64,000 nt of DNA from Pseudonocardia sp. T1-2H (GCF_038039215.1 NZ_JBBPCL010000001.1:1364001-1428000); one strand, 5' to 3'. Counted from the first letter of the stretch, positions 9,036 through 16,906 are shown. The notes: a model not told the origin generated them from the sequence alone. Program-made: numbers and translations.

Positions 9036-9154
9036 TCAACTTGGGAGAGGTAGCCGCCGACGAAGTGCAGCGGGCCTACCTACTCGGCGCGGCCGACACG
9101 CGCGAAGCGCTCACGGAGCAGCACGGCGCGGACCAGTCGGACGCTACGGGGTAG
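8990..9154 (+). CDS. Small protein overlapping the previous gene's 3' end
   Basis: 54 residues, starting MAREEAETLRALLRVINLGE and containing QRAYLLGAADTREAL. ATG 8990 has a strong purine-rich ribosome-binding site (GAGGGGGGCGG). Highly helical, acidic and soluble, with codon use like a real gene despite the overlap with the 3' end of the gene at 8151. Small helical proteins of this kind are common in actinomycete elements; function unknown. Confidence 0.65.
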   Translation: MAREEAETLRALLRVINLGEVAADEVQRAYLLGAADTREALTEQHGADQSDATG

Positions 9155-9164
9155 TACTGCCCGG

Positions 9165-9770
9165 CTAAGCGGCGCCGTAGGTCCACTCCCAGCCGCCAAG
9201 CGTCGGGTTCGGGTGCTTGAAGATCAAGGTGCCGGTCGGGCTACTGACATCGAGGACCACCGATCCCCGGTACTTCGAGGCCGGGGAGAACTGAGGTGGG
9301 AGCTGCTCATTCGGATTCTGGCAGGTGAAGCTCGCCCCGGTGGCGACGTTCGACTGTGTAATCTCGTCAGGCCCGATCGCGGACCAGGAGTACGGGTTGA
9401 TCGAGTAGCCGGCGTCCTTCGGCATGGTCTGAGTCGTCTCGACTCGGAGGTCAACCTGCACGAGGTGGCCGTTCTCCGCCTGTGACGGGAACTGGCTGTT
9501 GCACTTCGGGTCGACCGTGATCTTGTCCACCACGAACTTCACCGAGATGTCGTTGCTGCTGAGACCCCAACCAGAGGTGTCGCCGATCTGCTTGACCAGG
9601 TTTCCGCGAGGAGACTCGGGCGCCCCCTGCGCTGCTGTAGGCGCCGCTGCGGTCGTAGCCGGTGCAGCACTAGGAACGTCGACCGTCGGTGAGGACGTCG
9701 AGCTGTTCGAGCACGCGGTGAGCACGACGGCGGCGGCAGCGACGACGAACATGCGGGCAGTGCGGCGCAC
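9165..9770 (-). CDS. Lipoprotein with DUF4352-like domain
   Basis: 201 residues. The N-terminus has positive charge, a hydrophobic core and a lipobox (VVLTACSNS; Cys about residue 20), so it should be exported and lipid-anchored. A Ser/Thr/Pro/Ala-rich linker (about 25-50) leads to a beta-rich domain (SVKFVVDKITVDPKCNSQ, LVQVDLRVETTQ) that resembles the DUF4352/telokin-like domains of Gram-positive lipoproteins. Two cysteines (PKCNS, FTCQN) could form a disulfide. GTG start at 9770. Being surface-exposed and on a conjugative element, it might act in exclusion or cell contact, but that is speculation. Confidence 0.82.
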   Translation of the reverse strand: MRRTARMFVVAAAAVVLTACSNSSTSSPTVDVPSAAPATTAAAPTAAQGAPESPRGNLVKQIGDTSGWGLSSNDISVKFVVDKITVDPKCNSQFPSQAENGHLVQVDLRVETTQTMPKDAGYSINPYSWSAIGPDEITQSNVATGASFTCQNPNEQLPPQFSPASKYRGSVVLDVSSPTGTLIFKHPNPTLGGWEWTYGAA

Positions 9771-9894
9771 GTGGACCTCACGGGGTAGACGGGACTTGCT
9801 GCTCCGCAGTCGCGAGATCCGAAAGGTCTGTTACGTCGCCGGCATTCGCATACCCAAAGTTGATGATGGAGCGCTGACGCTGCTCCCGCCGGGG

Positions 9895-10029
9895 TGTCCC
9901 AGAAGTTTCGCATCGGGACATCCGAGACGGCGGCAGCCCGTGATCCCGTTTCCGCAGGTCGTCCAGTCCCGAAAGACCATCCCAGAAGTCGTGTCCCACT
10001 ATTGCCCAGTGCGCCGACTTTTGAGACAC
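9895..10029. other. Putative res region for the adjacent resolvase
   Basis: Two inverted-repeat blocks just upstream of the resolvase: 9895-9920 begins TGTCCCAGAAGT and ends TCGGGACA; 9991-10029 begins GTGTCCCAC and ends TTGAGACAC. TCCCAGAAGT also recurs at 9980-9989. The span of about 135 bases and the closeness to the start codon match the multi-subsite res regions of Tn3-type resolvases. No binding evidence. Confidence 0.45.
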
Positions 10030-10036
10030 TAGGTCT

Positions 10037-10618
10037 ATGAGCACAGGGCATCTGGTCGGCTACGCACGCGTCAGCACGAAGCGTCAGAGTCTCGATCAGC
10101 AGATCGACGCGCTTCAGCGGGCGGGGGTGTCCCTCGATCGCATCTACACGGACAAGATGTCCGGCAAGCGGGATGACCGGGCCGGGCTCGCCGAGATGAT
10201 GCGGTACGTGCGGGAGGGGGACACTCTCGTGATCGTCGCCCTGGACCGTCTCGGCCGTAGCCTCTCCGGGATCATCCGGACCCTGGCTGAACTCACCGAG
10301 CGTGGCGTCATGGTCAAGTCGCTCCGCGAGGGGATCGACTACTCGACCCCGACCGGCAAGATGGTCGCGGGGATCTTCGCCTCGCTCGCCGAGTACGAGC
10401 ACACCCTGATCAACGAGCGGGCGGAAGCGGCTCGCGAGGCCGCACGCGACCGGGGAAAGCACACGGGTCGCCCCCGTGCCCTCACGAGCGACCAGGTCCG
10501 GCAGGCCCGTGCATTGCGGGACGCCGGGGAGTCGATCGCCGAGATTCAGAAGACGCTCAACTGTGCTCGGTCGACGCTCTACCGTGCCCTCAATGACACT
10601 CCGCCCGTGGAGGCGTGA
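10037..10618 (+). CDS. Small serine recombinase (resolvase/invertase family)
   Basis: 193 residues. The catalytic domain begins LVGYARVSTKRQSLDQQ with nucleophile Ser13; LDRLGRS (about 72-78) holds the conserved arginines and AEYEHTLINERA lies at the start of the long E helix. A C-terminal helix-turn-helix (LTSDQVRQARALRDAGESIA, then CARSTLYRAL) binds DNA. Length and domain order are those of Tn3 resolvases and Hin/Gin invertases. The upstream repeats suggest it resolves element multimers, for example after rolling-circle replication, rather than moving the element. Inversion cannot be excluded. Confidence 0.93.
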   Translation: MSTGHLVGYARVSTKRQSLDQQIDALQRAGVSLDRIYTDKMSGKRDDRAGLAEMMRYVREGDTLVIVALDRLGRSLSGIIRTLAELTERGVMVKSLREGIDYSTPTGKMVAGIFASLAEYEHTLINERAEAAREAARDRGKHTGRPRALTSDQVRQARALRDAGESIAEIQKTLNCARSTLYRALNDTPPVEA

Positions 10619-10801
10619 TCTTCGCGTCCTCGCCGGGCCTGGCGGAACGAAGTGGCACGCGAGCGCGGCGAAGGCAGTGCTGGATGAGTAGGACGCGAGA
10701 GTCATCCGATAGTGCGTGTCACATGGCCGATGCCTTCTCGGCTCCTGCTCGTTAGGCTGTACGTGGGTCGGCAGGCAAGCTAGCTGGCCTCGAAGACGCA
10801 G

Positions 10802-10857
10802 ACGGCCCGTTGGGCAGGCGCGGTAACTAGCCTTTACCGCGACGCCCAACGGGCCGT
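10802..10857. terminator. Bidirectional terminator
   Basis: Perfect 14-base outer stem ACGGCCCGTTGGGC (10802-10815) with GCCCAACGGGCCGT (10844-10857), and an inner stem GCGGTAA/TTACCGC. It lies between the rightward resolvase and the leftward gene at 10869, where both transcripts must end. Confidence 0.82.
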
Positions 10858-10868
10858 GTGTCTAGCGT

Positions 10869-11150
10869 CTAACTCTTCCGGAGCGGCACCGCCACGAGGG
10901 CGATGAGGCCGATGATCTGGATCACCACGATGACGATGATCGCCCACATCGAAGCTCCGGCGTGCGTGCCGATGCCCAGGGTCACGCTCGGGCTGATGGA
11001 AACGAACGCCATCCCGATCACCTGCGGCGTCTGCGTCGACTTCGGGAGCTTGAGGTCCACCCACTCTCCGACCTGAATCTCCAGGTCGGCATCCGAGGTG
11101 GGCTCCTCGAACTCGTCGAACGCGTCGGCGTTGAAGCTGGGGCTGTTCAT
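10869..11150 (-). CDS. Small tail-anchored membrane protein
   Basis: 93 residues. The N-terminus is acidic and soluble (FNADAFDEFEEPTSDADLE), the middle is a short beta-like region (EWVDLKLPKSTQTPQVIG), and the C-terminus is one strong membrane segment (MWAIIVIVVIQIIGLIALVA) followed by a basic PLRKS end. ATG at 11150 has GGAGAA upstream on its strand. No family recognised. It ends at the shared terminator at 10802-10857. Confidence 0.68.
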   Translation of the reverse strand: MNSPSFNADAFDEFEEPTSDADLEIQVGEWVDLKLPKSTQTPQVIGMAFVSISPSVTLGIGTHAGASMWAIIVIVVIQIIGLIALVAVPLRKS

Positions 11151-11624
11151 GCGGTTCTCCAAGGACAACCGCAGTTGAAGCACGTCTGGTGGTCCCAGGT
11201 TGTTACTCCAGCTGCGGTGCCCACATCTCCACCAACATCAACGTCACCTCCATCCTTCTCGGTGATCCTTTCCGACGAGTCCACTTTCCCGGCGGATCGT
11301 CAGATCAAGATCAACTACTGTGCGTGCAGCTCAGAGGCTTGCTCACTCTGGGCGTCACGCGGTCGGCGTCGCCGACTATTGCCGGATAACAAGGGCTGCA
11401 ACGTGTGTGTTTGGCCGATGCATATGGCCTCCTCTTCCTGTTCCTAGGGGACGTCGCCGAAGCCAGTTGCTCCGACGGGTGAACTGTACCGCCTCACACG
11501 CGAGCGTGCAAATTCGTGCAGACCCGTGTAGATTCGTGTACGACGTCGGGTACGACTCAGTACGGGTCTCCGCCCACGTCCAGGCGGAGCGCGTCTAGGT
11601 GGAAGCGGGAACGGAGGGTTGGTC
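11151..11624. other. Non-coding region between divergent element genes
   Basis: About 470 bases between the leftward gene at 10869-11150 and the rightward RHH gene at 11625. No protein gene seen. It holds four tandem 10-base repeats at 11505-11544, a small palindrome GTCGGCGTCGCCGAC near 11370-11385, and presumably the promoters of both flanking genes. Confidence 0.6.
11505..11544 (+). repeat. Four tandem 10-bp repeats (operator or iterons)
   Basis: Consecutive units CGTGCAAATT, CGTGCAGACC, CGTGTAGATT and CGTGTACGAC, consensus CGTGYANAYY, exactly one helical turn apart. They end 80 bases before the ribbon-helix-helix gene. RHH repressors typically bind such short phased repeats cooperatively, so this is the likely operator of that gene; a replication iteron is the alternative. 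Confidence 0.65.
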
Positions 11625-11894
11625 ATGGCACAGCAAGGCGGTCGTCGGCTGTCGACGGTGAAGGGTTCGGGCGAGCGGATGCCGGACGAGGTGGAGAGGG
11701 TCACCGTGTCGCTGATCCCGAAGGCGTCCAAGATCCTCAACGAGTTGCATGCGGAGACGAAGATGTCGAAGACCGACATCACGAACCGCGCCTTGATCCT
11801 CTACGGGTTCATCACCGAACAGCTGGAGGCCGGCGCAGAACTACGCTTGCACAACCCCGAGACGGGGCAGAGCGCGCCCGTAGTTCTGCTCTGA
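11625..11894 (+). CDS. Ribbon-helix-helix (CopG-like) DNA-binding protein
   Basis: 89 residues. After a basic start, ERVTVSLIPKASKILNELHA forms the beta-strand and first helix, and KMSKTDITNRALILYGFITE the second helix, the standard RHH layout of CopG/Arc-type repressors. ATG 11625 is preceded by GGAGGG. The tandem 10-bp repeats upstream fit an autoregulated operator. In AICEs and plasmids such proteins commonly control copy number, transfer or excision; which of these applies is not visible. Confidence 0.78.
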   Translation: MAQQGGRRLSTVKGSGERMPDEVERVTVSLIPKASKILNELHAETKMSKTDITNRALILYGFITEQLEAGAELRLHNPETGQSAPVVLL

Positions 11895-11919
11895 TGCGTA
11901 CCTAGGGCCGTTACAGCTG

Positions 11920-12240
11920 GTGAGAAGGCCGCACCTCTCCGAAGTTGACATTGACGTGGTCTTCCATCTGCCCGAAGCTCCGCCCGTGGGGGAGGACTAC
12001 GTGCCGGATGCGCAGGACGAGATCATCGGTGACGCCATCTCCTACGGCGGGCACGTGTTCGCAGCCGAGGTCCAGGGCGAAGCCATCGCAGCCGCCTTCG
12101 CGTCGTCCGGGTGGGACGGCCAGGGGGACGAACCTCCGGAGCACTACTCGGCATGGCTCGCAACGGCATGGCAGCTAGTCGATCAGCGCCGCGCGGAGAT
12201 CGCAGACGGCATGATCCGTCCCGACCTGCCCGAAGCCTGA
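11920..12240 (+). CDS. Hypothetical acidic protein
   Basis: 106 residues from GTG 11920, 25 bases after the RHH gene, and probably in one transcription unit with it and the next gene. Acidic, soluble, with the helical stretch EHYSAWLATAWQLVDQRRAE near the C-terminus. Contains VFHLPEAPPVGEDY near the start. No recognised family. Confidence 0.6.
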   Translation: MRRPHLSEVDIDVVFHLPEAPPVGEDYVPDAQDEIIGDAISYGGHVFAAEVQGEAIAAAFASSGWDGQGDEPPEHYSAWLATAWQLVDQRRAEIADGMIRPDLPEA

Positions 12241-12249
12241 AGGCGAGCG

Positions 12250-12879
12250 ATGACCACCTTCGCCGACTGGGACGAGACACCGCGCCCCTTCCTGCCCCCA
12301 CTCCACCAGGACGTGCACGGCAAGCTGATCTTGCACATGCTGACCAGGGCCCTAGTCGGAGACGACCCCGCCGTGTCACGAACGAAGCCGGGCCGGGGTC
12401 TGTTCAATAACGCCATCCGACTCATGGACAAGACCATCGCGGAGTACGAAGCCGCACAGTCACTGTGTGCGCAGTGGGTGGACGGGCTCGACCGGGGAGC
12501 GCCGTCCTTCGCGAGTTTCTTCCGGGCGACCGGCCACGTAGAGACCTGCATCGGCACCCTGCATCGCACCCTCCTGCACCTCGACGTCATCCGGACGTCG
12601 CCGGGTACGGGGCAGGTGAACCGGACCGCGCACCGAGCCCTTCAGCACGCGACGCTAGAGATCAACAACCTTCGGGACGGGATCGAGCACGCAGAGAAAG
12701 AGCTTCGCCGGATCCCCGAGGACTCGCCCGCTCTCCCCGGCGTCCTGCTCATGGACGAGCGCGTCGCGGTCGGGGAGTACTCGATCAACTACGCCGATCT
12801 GAGTCAGTGGATCTCTCAGACGTTCCGCCTGGTCGTGAGCCTCTTCGGGCCTCCAACGAAGCCAGCGACGTCTAGGTGA
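12250..12879 (+). CDS. Hypothetical alpha-helical protein
   Basis: 209 residues, ATG 12250, nine bases after the previous stop, so part of the 11625-12879 unit. Mostly helical (NAIRLMDKTIAEYEAAQSL, LEINNLRDGIEHAEKELRRI), without a clear membrane segment, though the end is hydrophobic (FRLVVSLFG). Two cysteines (SLCAQ, ETCIG) are not spaced like a metal site. Ends head-on with the leftward gene at 12872, overlapping it by eight bases. Confidence 0.66.
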   Translation: MTTFADWDETPRPFLPPLHQDVHGKLILHMLTRALVGDDPAVSRTKPGRGLFNNAIRLMDKTIAEYEAAQSLCAQWVDGLDRGAPSFASFFRATGHVETCIGTLHRTLLHLDVIRTSPGTGQVNRTAHRALQHATLEINNLRDGIEHAEKELRRIPEDSPALPGVLLMDERVAVGEYSINYADLSQWISQTFRLVVSLFGPPTKPATSR

Positions 12880-13468
12880 GAGCCCCGATCAGGGAGCCGA
12901 TGCCACCGATCACGAAGCCGATCGTGATGAACCAGAAGCCGCCGATCTCGGCGCGGAGTGACTTCACCTCACGTGCCCGATCTTCGTCCGCCCGCGCTGT
13001 CATCTCGCCTCGAAGCGCATCGCCGAGAGCGGAGACGGCAGCGTCTCGATCTCTGGCCTCTTGCCTAGCATCCGTCTGGACTTTTTGGATCATGTCGTGG
13101 AGTCGGTTGACCCGTATGTTCAGCTCAGCGATAGCGTCGGGCGTCTCCTCAGGAAGTGTGCCGAAGGCGACGTGTGCGTCTCCGTGCGCCGTCCCGAACG
13201 CTGCTGCGAAACCGGCACCCGCCAGCGTTTTCGGCGCTGGTTGACGTCGACTGATCTTCCGTGCCAGATCGGTGAGCTTCTTCCGTGTCATCTGAACCTG
13301 CTCTATGAGCAGGTCTCGGAACCGCTCGCCCGGTCTCGCTACCTCGGCCCAGACCAGGAAGATGCCTCGGATGGTGAAGACGGCCCCGATGATCTGTAAG
13401 AGCAACCCGGCACCGACTAGACCGATCTCCCACCAGTTTGGCCCGTCGTCCGGGGTAACGCTCGACAT
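12872..13468 (-). CDS. Membrane protein with central coiled coil
   Basis: 198 residues from ATG 13468. One membrane segment near the N-terminus (VGAGLLLQIIGAVFTIRGIF), a long helical region (about 55-165) with a likely coiled coil (ELNIRVNRLHDMIQKVQTDA), and a second membrane segment at the very end (FWFITIGFVIGGIGSLIGAL). The start lies 52 bases inside the 3' end of rep, so it is the last gene of the leftward transfer operon. Small double-membrane proteins after tra/rep genes often assist mycelial spread in conjugative actinomycete plasmids (Spd type); a similar role is possible here but not shown. Confidence 0.68.
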   Translation of the reverse strand: MSSVTPDDGPNWWEIGLVGAGLLLQIIGAVFTIRGIFLVWAEVARPGERFRDLLIEQVQMTRKKLTDLARKISRRQPAPKTLAGAGFAAAFGTAHGDAHVAFGTLPEETPDAIAELNIRVNRLHDMIQKVQTDARQEARDRDAAVSALGDALRGEMTARADEDRAREVKSLRAEIGGFWFITIGFVIGGIGSLIGALT

Positions 13469-14718
13469 GCGGCGGACGCTAGCGGACCACTCCGACAGTC
13501 CAGCCACGACAGACGCCGACTCAACAACCACGCCATAGCCCCGGCAAGGCCTCCGATCTCCGCAGCAGCGAGAAGATCCTCTACCTCGTGCCGGACGGCC
13601 TCCCAGGTCCGGACCGGCAGCATGATCAGGTCATCGGAGCCGAGATCTTCGGCCGCGACCTCTTCGTCCGTCTTCTCTTCGACGTGCAGCCCGGCCCACT
13701 CCCGAAGGCCCTTCGACCAGGTGAGCTGCCTACGGCCCCGGGAGACCTCTTCCCACTCCCACCACAGCTCTAGGTCATCCGCGAGCCCGGTAGCTAGGCC
13801 GTCTCGCAGGATCGCGAACGGGGAGCGGTTGCCGTACCTGCCGTCTTTGATCACGCCACCGGTGATCTCGTAGGCCACCTTCGTGAAGTAGCCCGCGACC
13901 AGGTCCGCAGACTCGGCGTTCATGGCTATCTGCCGGGCGTCGAGTCCCCCGCTGTCACGAAGGCCCGAGAGACCGCGCCGGGCAAGAGCTTTCTCCCACC
14001 GATCCCACCAGGCCCCCGCGAGCTCGAAGAGAAGATCATCGGAGACCGGGGAGTCGAAGAGGACCAGGGCGTGCACGTGTACGTGCCATCCCGAAGCACC
14101 GTGGGTGACCTCCACGACCCGGGACCACCCGAGCATGCCGAAGGTCGTCGTCTCGCGGGAGTAGGCCCGACCAGACGTCACCCGGCCCCATGCGTAGGAC
14201 AGCGCATCCCAGCAGTCCGCGAGACGAAGCCCGGCGTGATGACGCATAGTCAGGGTGACGAGCGCGCCCCCTCCGCCCTCCGCAGCACAGGCGGACACGA
14301 CAGCACGAAGATCCTCGGCACGACGGGCGCCGATCTTCCGAGCACACACAGGACAGGCCCACACGGAGCCGCACGTCTGGAGACCCGAGAGGCCAGCAGC
14401 ACGACGACCGTCGGGACCTTCGGTGATGCGCAGACCGGGACCACCGGCATCGGAGTGAGACACCCGACCACAGGCACGAACGCGAGCTAGAGAACTGAGA
14501 TCCCAGAGACGACGGCGGACCCGGTACGCATCCCCACGACGATCACGCCGGGCAGCTTCCTGATCATGGACCGGGACATCACCCCGGATGCCTGGTCGCA
14601 CCCCGTGGGAAGAGCTATTCGCAGTATTACCAAGGGACCCGGCTTCGACGGCCTTCGGCCGTCCCCGTCCCGGCCTCCTGCCTTCGGCCCGGCCGGTCCG
14701 GGACGGGAGGCCGATCAT
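13417..14718 (-). CDS. rep: Replication initiator (RepSA-like, HUH endonuclease)
   Basis: 433 residues. Cysteine pattern TCGSVWACPVCARKI (about 115-130) as in pSAM2/pIJ101-type Rep proteins; the HUH metal motif GWHVHVHALV at about 214; catalytic tyrosine region VAGYFTKVAYE at about 275. The protein should nick the element's double-strand origin and start rolling-circle replication of the excised circle. The N-terminal 90 residues are low-complexity and may not all be translated, but the ATG 14718 overlaps the tra stop (ATGA), which favours it. The origin is not identified; the hairpin at 14664-14707 is one candidate control structure. Confidence 0.88.
   Translation of the reverse strand: MIGLPSRTGRAEGRRPGRGRPKAVEAGSLGNTANSSSHGVRPGIRGDVPVHDQEAARRDRRGDAYRVRRRLWDLSSLARVRACGRVSHSDAGGPGLRITEGPDGRRAAGLSGLQTCGSVWACPVCARKIGARRAEDLRAVVSACAAEGGGGALVTLTMRHHAGLRLADCWDALSYAWGRVTSGRAYSRETTTFGMLGWSRVVEVTHGASGWHVHVHALVLFDSPVSDDLLFELAGAWWDRWEKALARRGLSGLRDSGGLDARQIAMNAESADLVAGYFTKVAYEITGGVIKDGRYGNRSPFAILRDGLATGLADDLELWWEWEEVSRGRRQLTWSKGLREWAGLHVEEKTDEEVAAEDLGSDDLIMLPVRTWEAVRHEVEDLLAAAEIGGLAGAMAWLLSRRLSWLDCRSGPLASAACRALPRTTGQTGGRSV
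14664..14707. promoter_or_regulatory. Hairpin in the start of rep
   Basis: CCCGTCCCGG (14664-14673) pairs perfectly with CCGGGACGGG (14698-14707), loop of 24 bases. It begins eight bases downstream of the tra stop on the transcribed strand and covers codons about 4-19 of rep. It could attenuate transcription or limit rep translation. Confidence 0.45.
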
Positions 14719-15899
14719 CGGGTGCCTGCACTACGGATCGTCTTCGTGTAGGTGCGGTAGTCGACGTGGGGTGCCCGTAGCCGTGTCAGGGGCATGCCGG
14801 GTGCCGACAGCAGGGCGATCCCGGGCAGGGCCGTGGAGTGGTCACCAGCAGCATCGGGCGTGGCGTTCGGGTGCAGCATGCGGAGCGCGTCAACGGAGTC
14901 CACACGGAAGCTCAGGCGGTGGGATGCCTGTCCCCGCTCGTAGCCGCCGATGATCGACGCGTCGGCCCTCTGCGCCACGATGATCACGCGAAGGCCGGCC
15001 TTTCTGCCCTCGGCCAGTAGGCGGGCGACGGCGGCACGGATGCGCTTCCCTAGGCCCTTGCTGTCGACGGCGTCCAGCAGCCGCAGCAGCCCGGGGTACT
15101 CCTCCAGGACGACCAGGACGGCGGGGTGATCGGCACCGAGGGGCAGTGAGTCGTGATCAGCGGGGATGAGGGCTACGCGCCGGTCCATCTCGGCGACCAG
15201 GCCCTCTAGAACGGCCACGTGCGCGGCAGGGTCAGAGGTACCGAGAGCAGGCCCGGGAAGCTCCAGGGACGGCCACGGAGCCAGCAGCAGGCCCGTGGGA
15301 TCGGAGCCCGTGACTCGGACGCCGGGAGTAGAGGCCACCTGCCCGAGCACGGAGTAGAGGAAGCTCGACTTCCCGCTACCCGTGGCGCCCTGAACGATCA
15401 TGTGTGCGCCGGTCACCAGGTCGGCAGTGATGCTCTTACCGTCTTCGTCTTTGCCCAGGTAGACGCCGCGCTCGAGATCGGGAACGGGCCGTGGGTGCGG
15501 GATGGTGACGGCAAGCGGATCGGCCGGGAGAAGTAGGACGTGCACCCACCCGTGCCGGAACGGGCGGACACGAACAGCGGCGACCCCCATGCCCTCGGCG
15601 AGACGCGAGAGATCTCCCGTGAGGTCGGCGAGGATCTGACCCGGCAGCAGGCGCACCGTGAGCGTGGTGGGGGTGCGGAGATCCACGTGCGTGACGACGG
15701 GCAGGGACAAGCCCGGCATGCCCGATCCGGAGACGAAGGGCCGTCCGAGGCCCGCAGCAGCCGCGACGGCATCCCAGAGGTCGGCGATCTCTTGTGCGGC
15801 CCACGCGGCAGCATCTCGATCATGACGACGAGCGCGGATGCCCAGAAAGCCCGAAGGGGCGACCGAAGCCGCCCCTCCAGGTGTGAAGCTCACAGTCAC
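14715..15899 (-). CDS. tra: FtsK/SpoIIIE-like DNA translocase (AICE transfer protein Tra)
   Basis: 394 residues. Walker A GATGSGKSS at about 170, Walker B VLVVLEEYPG at about 265, and IIVAQRADASIIGG at about 310-325 match the FtsK-type motor domain of TraB/TraSA proteins, which move double-stranded DNA between hyphae. No strong membrane segment is seen in the N-terminal 150 residues (the VHVLLLPADPL stretch is short), so membrane attachment may need partners. GTG start overlaps the stop of 15896-16258 (GTGA), and the stop overlaps rep (ATGA), so the three are translationally coupled. Septal FtsK is excluded by the short length and the context. Confidence 0.88.
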   Translation of the reverse strand: MTVSFTPGGAASVAPSGFLGIRARRHDRDAAAWAAQEIADLWDAVAAAAGLGRPFVSGSGMPGLSLPVVTHVDLRTPTTLTVRLLPGQILADLTGDLSRLAEGMGVAAVRVRPFRHGWVHVLLLPADPLAVTIPHPRPVPDLERGVYLGKDEDGKSITADLVTGAHMIVQGATGSGKSSFLYSVLGQVASTPGVRVTGSDPTGLLLAPWPSLELPGPALGTSDPAAHVAVLEGLVAEMDRRVALIPADHDSLPLGADHPAVLVVLEEYPGLLRLLDAVDSKGLGKRIRAAVARLLAEGRKAGLRVIIVAQRADASIIGGYERGQASHRLSFRVDSVDALRMLHPNATPDAAGDHSTALPGIALLSAPGMPLTRLRAPHVDYRTYTKTIRSAGTR

Positions 15900-16258
15900 G
15901 ACGCAGATGCCTTCGCCGGGGTCATCAGGCCCTCGGCAACGAGACTGACCTTCGCCTGCCCGCTCGCACGGTCGGTGTAGATCTTCGCGACGACGTTGCG
16001 GAACTGGACCGGCTGAAACTTCGCGATGATCGGCTCTTCGTAGGCCGGGACCGTGACGCCGATGACCTCGGAGCGGACGGCATCGTCGTCGTCCACCAGG
16101 ACGTCAACCGTCCACAGGGGCATGCCGTTTCCGTCGGTGGCCTGGTTCCCGCTACGGCGCGTCTGGCCGTCCGAGAGCTGCACGTACTCGGCCTTCGGAC
16201 TGGCCTTGCCGGTACCGATCAGGGCGACGCGGGCGATGTCGACAGGGATAGAACGCAT
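15896..16258 (-). CDS. Conserved AICE hypothetical protein upstream of tra
   Basis: 120 residues from ATG 16258. Starts RSIPVDIARVALIGTGKASP and has a beta-rich core (LWTVDVLVDDDD, VIGVTVPAYEEPII, AKIYTDRASGQAKVSLVA), looking like a small beta-barrel or OB-like fold. Proteins of this size and type precede tra in several Streptomyces elements as I recall, without a proven function. Coupled to tra by a GTGA overlap. Confidence 0.75.
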   Translation of the reverse strand: MRSIPVDIARVALIGTGKASPKAEYVQLSDGQTRRSGNQATDGNGMPLWTVDVLVDDDDAVRSEVIGVTVPAYEEPIIAKFQPVQFRNVVAKIYTDRASGQAKVSLVAEGLMTPAKASAS

Positions 16259-16347
16259 GGTGATCTCCGGTGAGGTAGCCGCCGGAAGACGGCAGGGGAG
16301 ATCCCGGGCAGGGCAGAGGGCCGTACCCGAGATCGAGAGGGGTACGG

Positions 16348-16794
16348 CTAGTAGCGCGGGGCGAGATCTTCCACCGTGCAGTCCAGGTGCTCTGCGTGGT
16401 CATGAACGCGGGCCAGAGCCAGCACCCACGACGCGAAGCGCGGGACCCGGCCGGACTCGGCGCACGTGCCGCACAGGGTCACGCAGAAGATGCCGAGGGT
16501 GGATTCCGCCGTGCCGACCGCAAGATCGTCGGCGGCCTCGCACGTGTCGCACCACAGGGCGGTAGGGCAGCGGGAGGTGTCGTCCGCGTCGATCGGGTGC
16601 GGGTCGTCCCCCTCCACCACCGGCTGATCGTCCGACGCACTCGGCGAAGCGTCCAGGGCGCCTACCGGCGTCACTTCGTGATCAGCTCCGCTGACCCTGG
16701 ACTCTTCACCTCCCGCGTAGGGGTGGCCAGTGTCGAAGAGGGTCGGGGAGGTCTGTAGCACCTCGGCGGGGCCGGAGGGCGGTATCGTCCGCAT
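16348..16794 (-). CDS. Cys-rich hypothetical protein, first gene of transfer operon
   Basis: 148 residues, ATG 16794 with AGGGAGC upstream. The N-terminal 75 residues are acidic and disordered. The C-terminal half contains SRCPTALWCDTCEAAD and FCVTLCGTCAESG, two Cys pairs that could form a zinc ribbon. It is first in the leftward operon and may be a DNA-binding or regulatory protein. The promoter should lie at 16795-16905, against the right end of the element. Confidence 0.7.
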   Translation of the reverse strand: MRTIPPSGPAEVLQTSPTLFDTGHPYAGGEESRVSGADHEVTPVGALDASPSASDDQPVVEGDDPHPIDADDTSRCPTALWCDTCEAADDLAVGTAESTLGIFCVTLCGTCAESGRVPRFASWVLALARVHDHAEHLDCTVEDLAPRY

Positions 16795-16906
16795 GGGTCG
16801 CGCTCCCTGTAGTGAGGGGGTGGGCCAAGTCCCCGTCCCGGCGTTCCCGCGCCGTTCGGGGGCGTCTGATCGCCACGTCCGCTAACCCGCCGCGCACGTA
16901 GTCGCG

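Noticed and set aside
9778..10044. 88-residue leftward frame before the resolvase
   Set aside because: Runs through the inverted repeats and the resolvase start, without a ribosome-binding site or recognisable features.
11505..11544. CRISPR-like repeat
   Set aside because: Units are contiguous, 10 bases long and without spacers; no cas genes in the window.
4150..16900. Intact prophage
   Set aside because: Only a terminase-small-like protein hints at phage; no large terminase, portal, capsid or tail proteins, while Rep and Tra are present.
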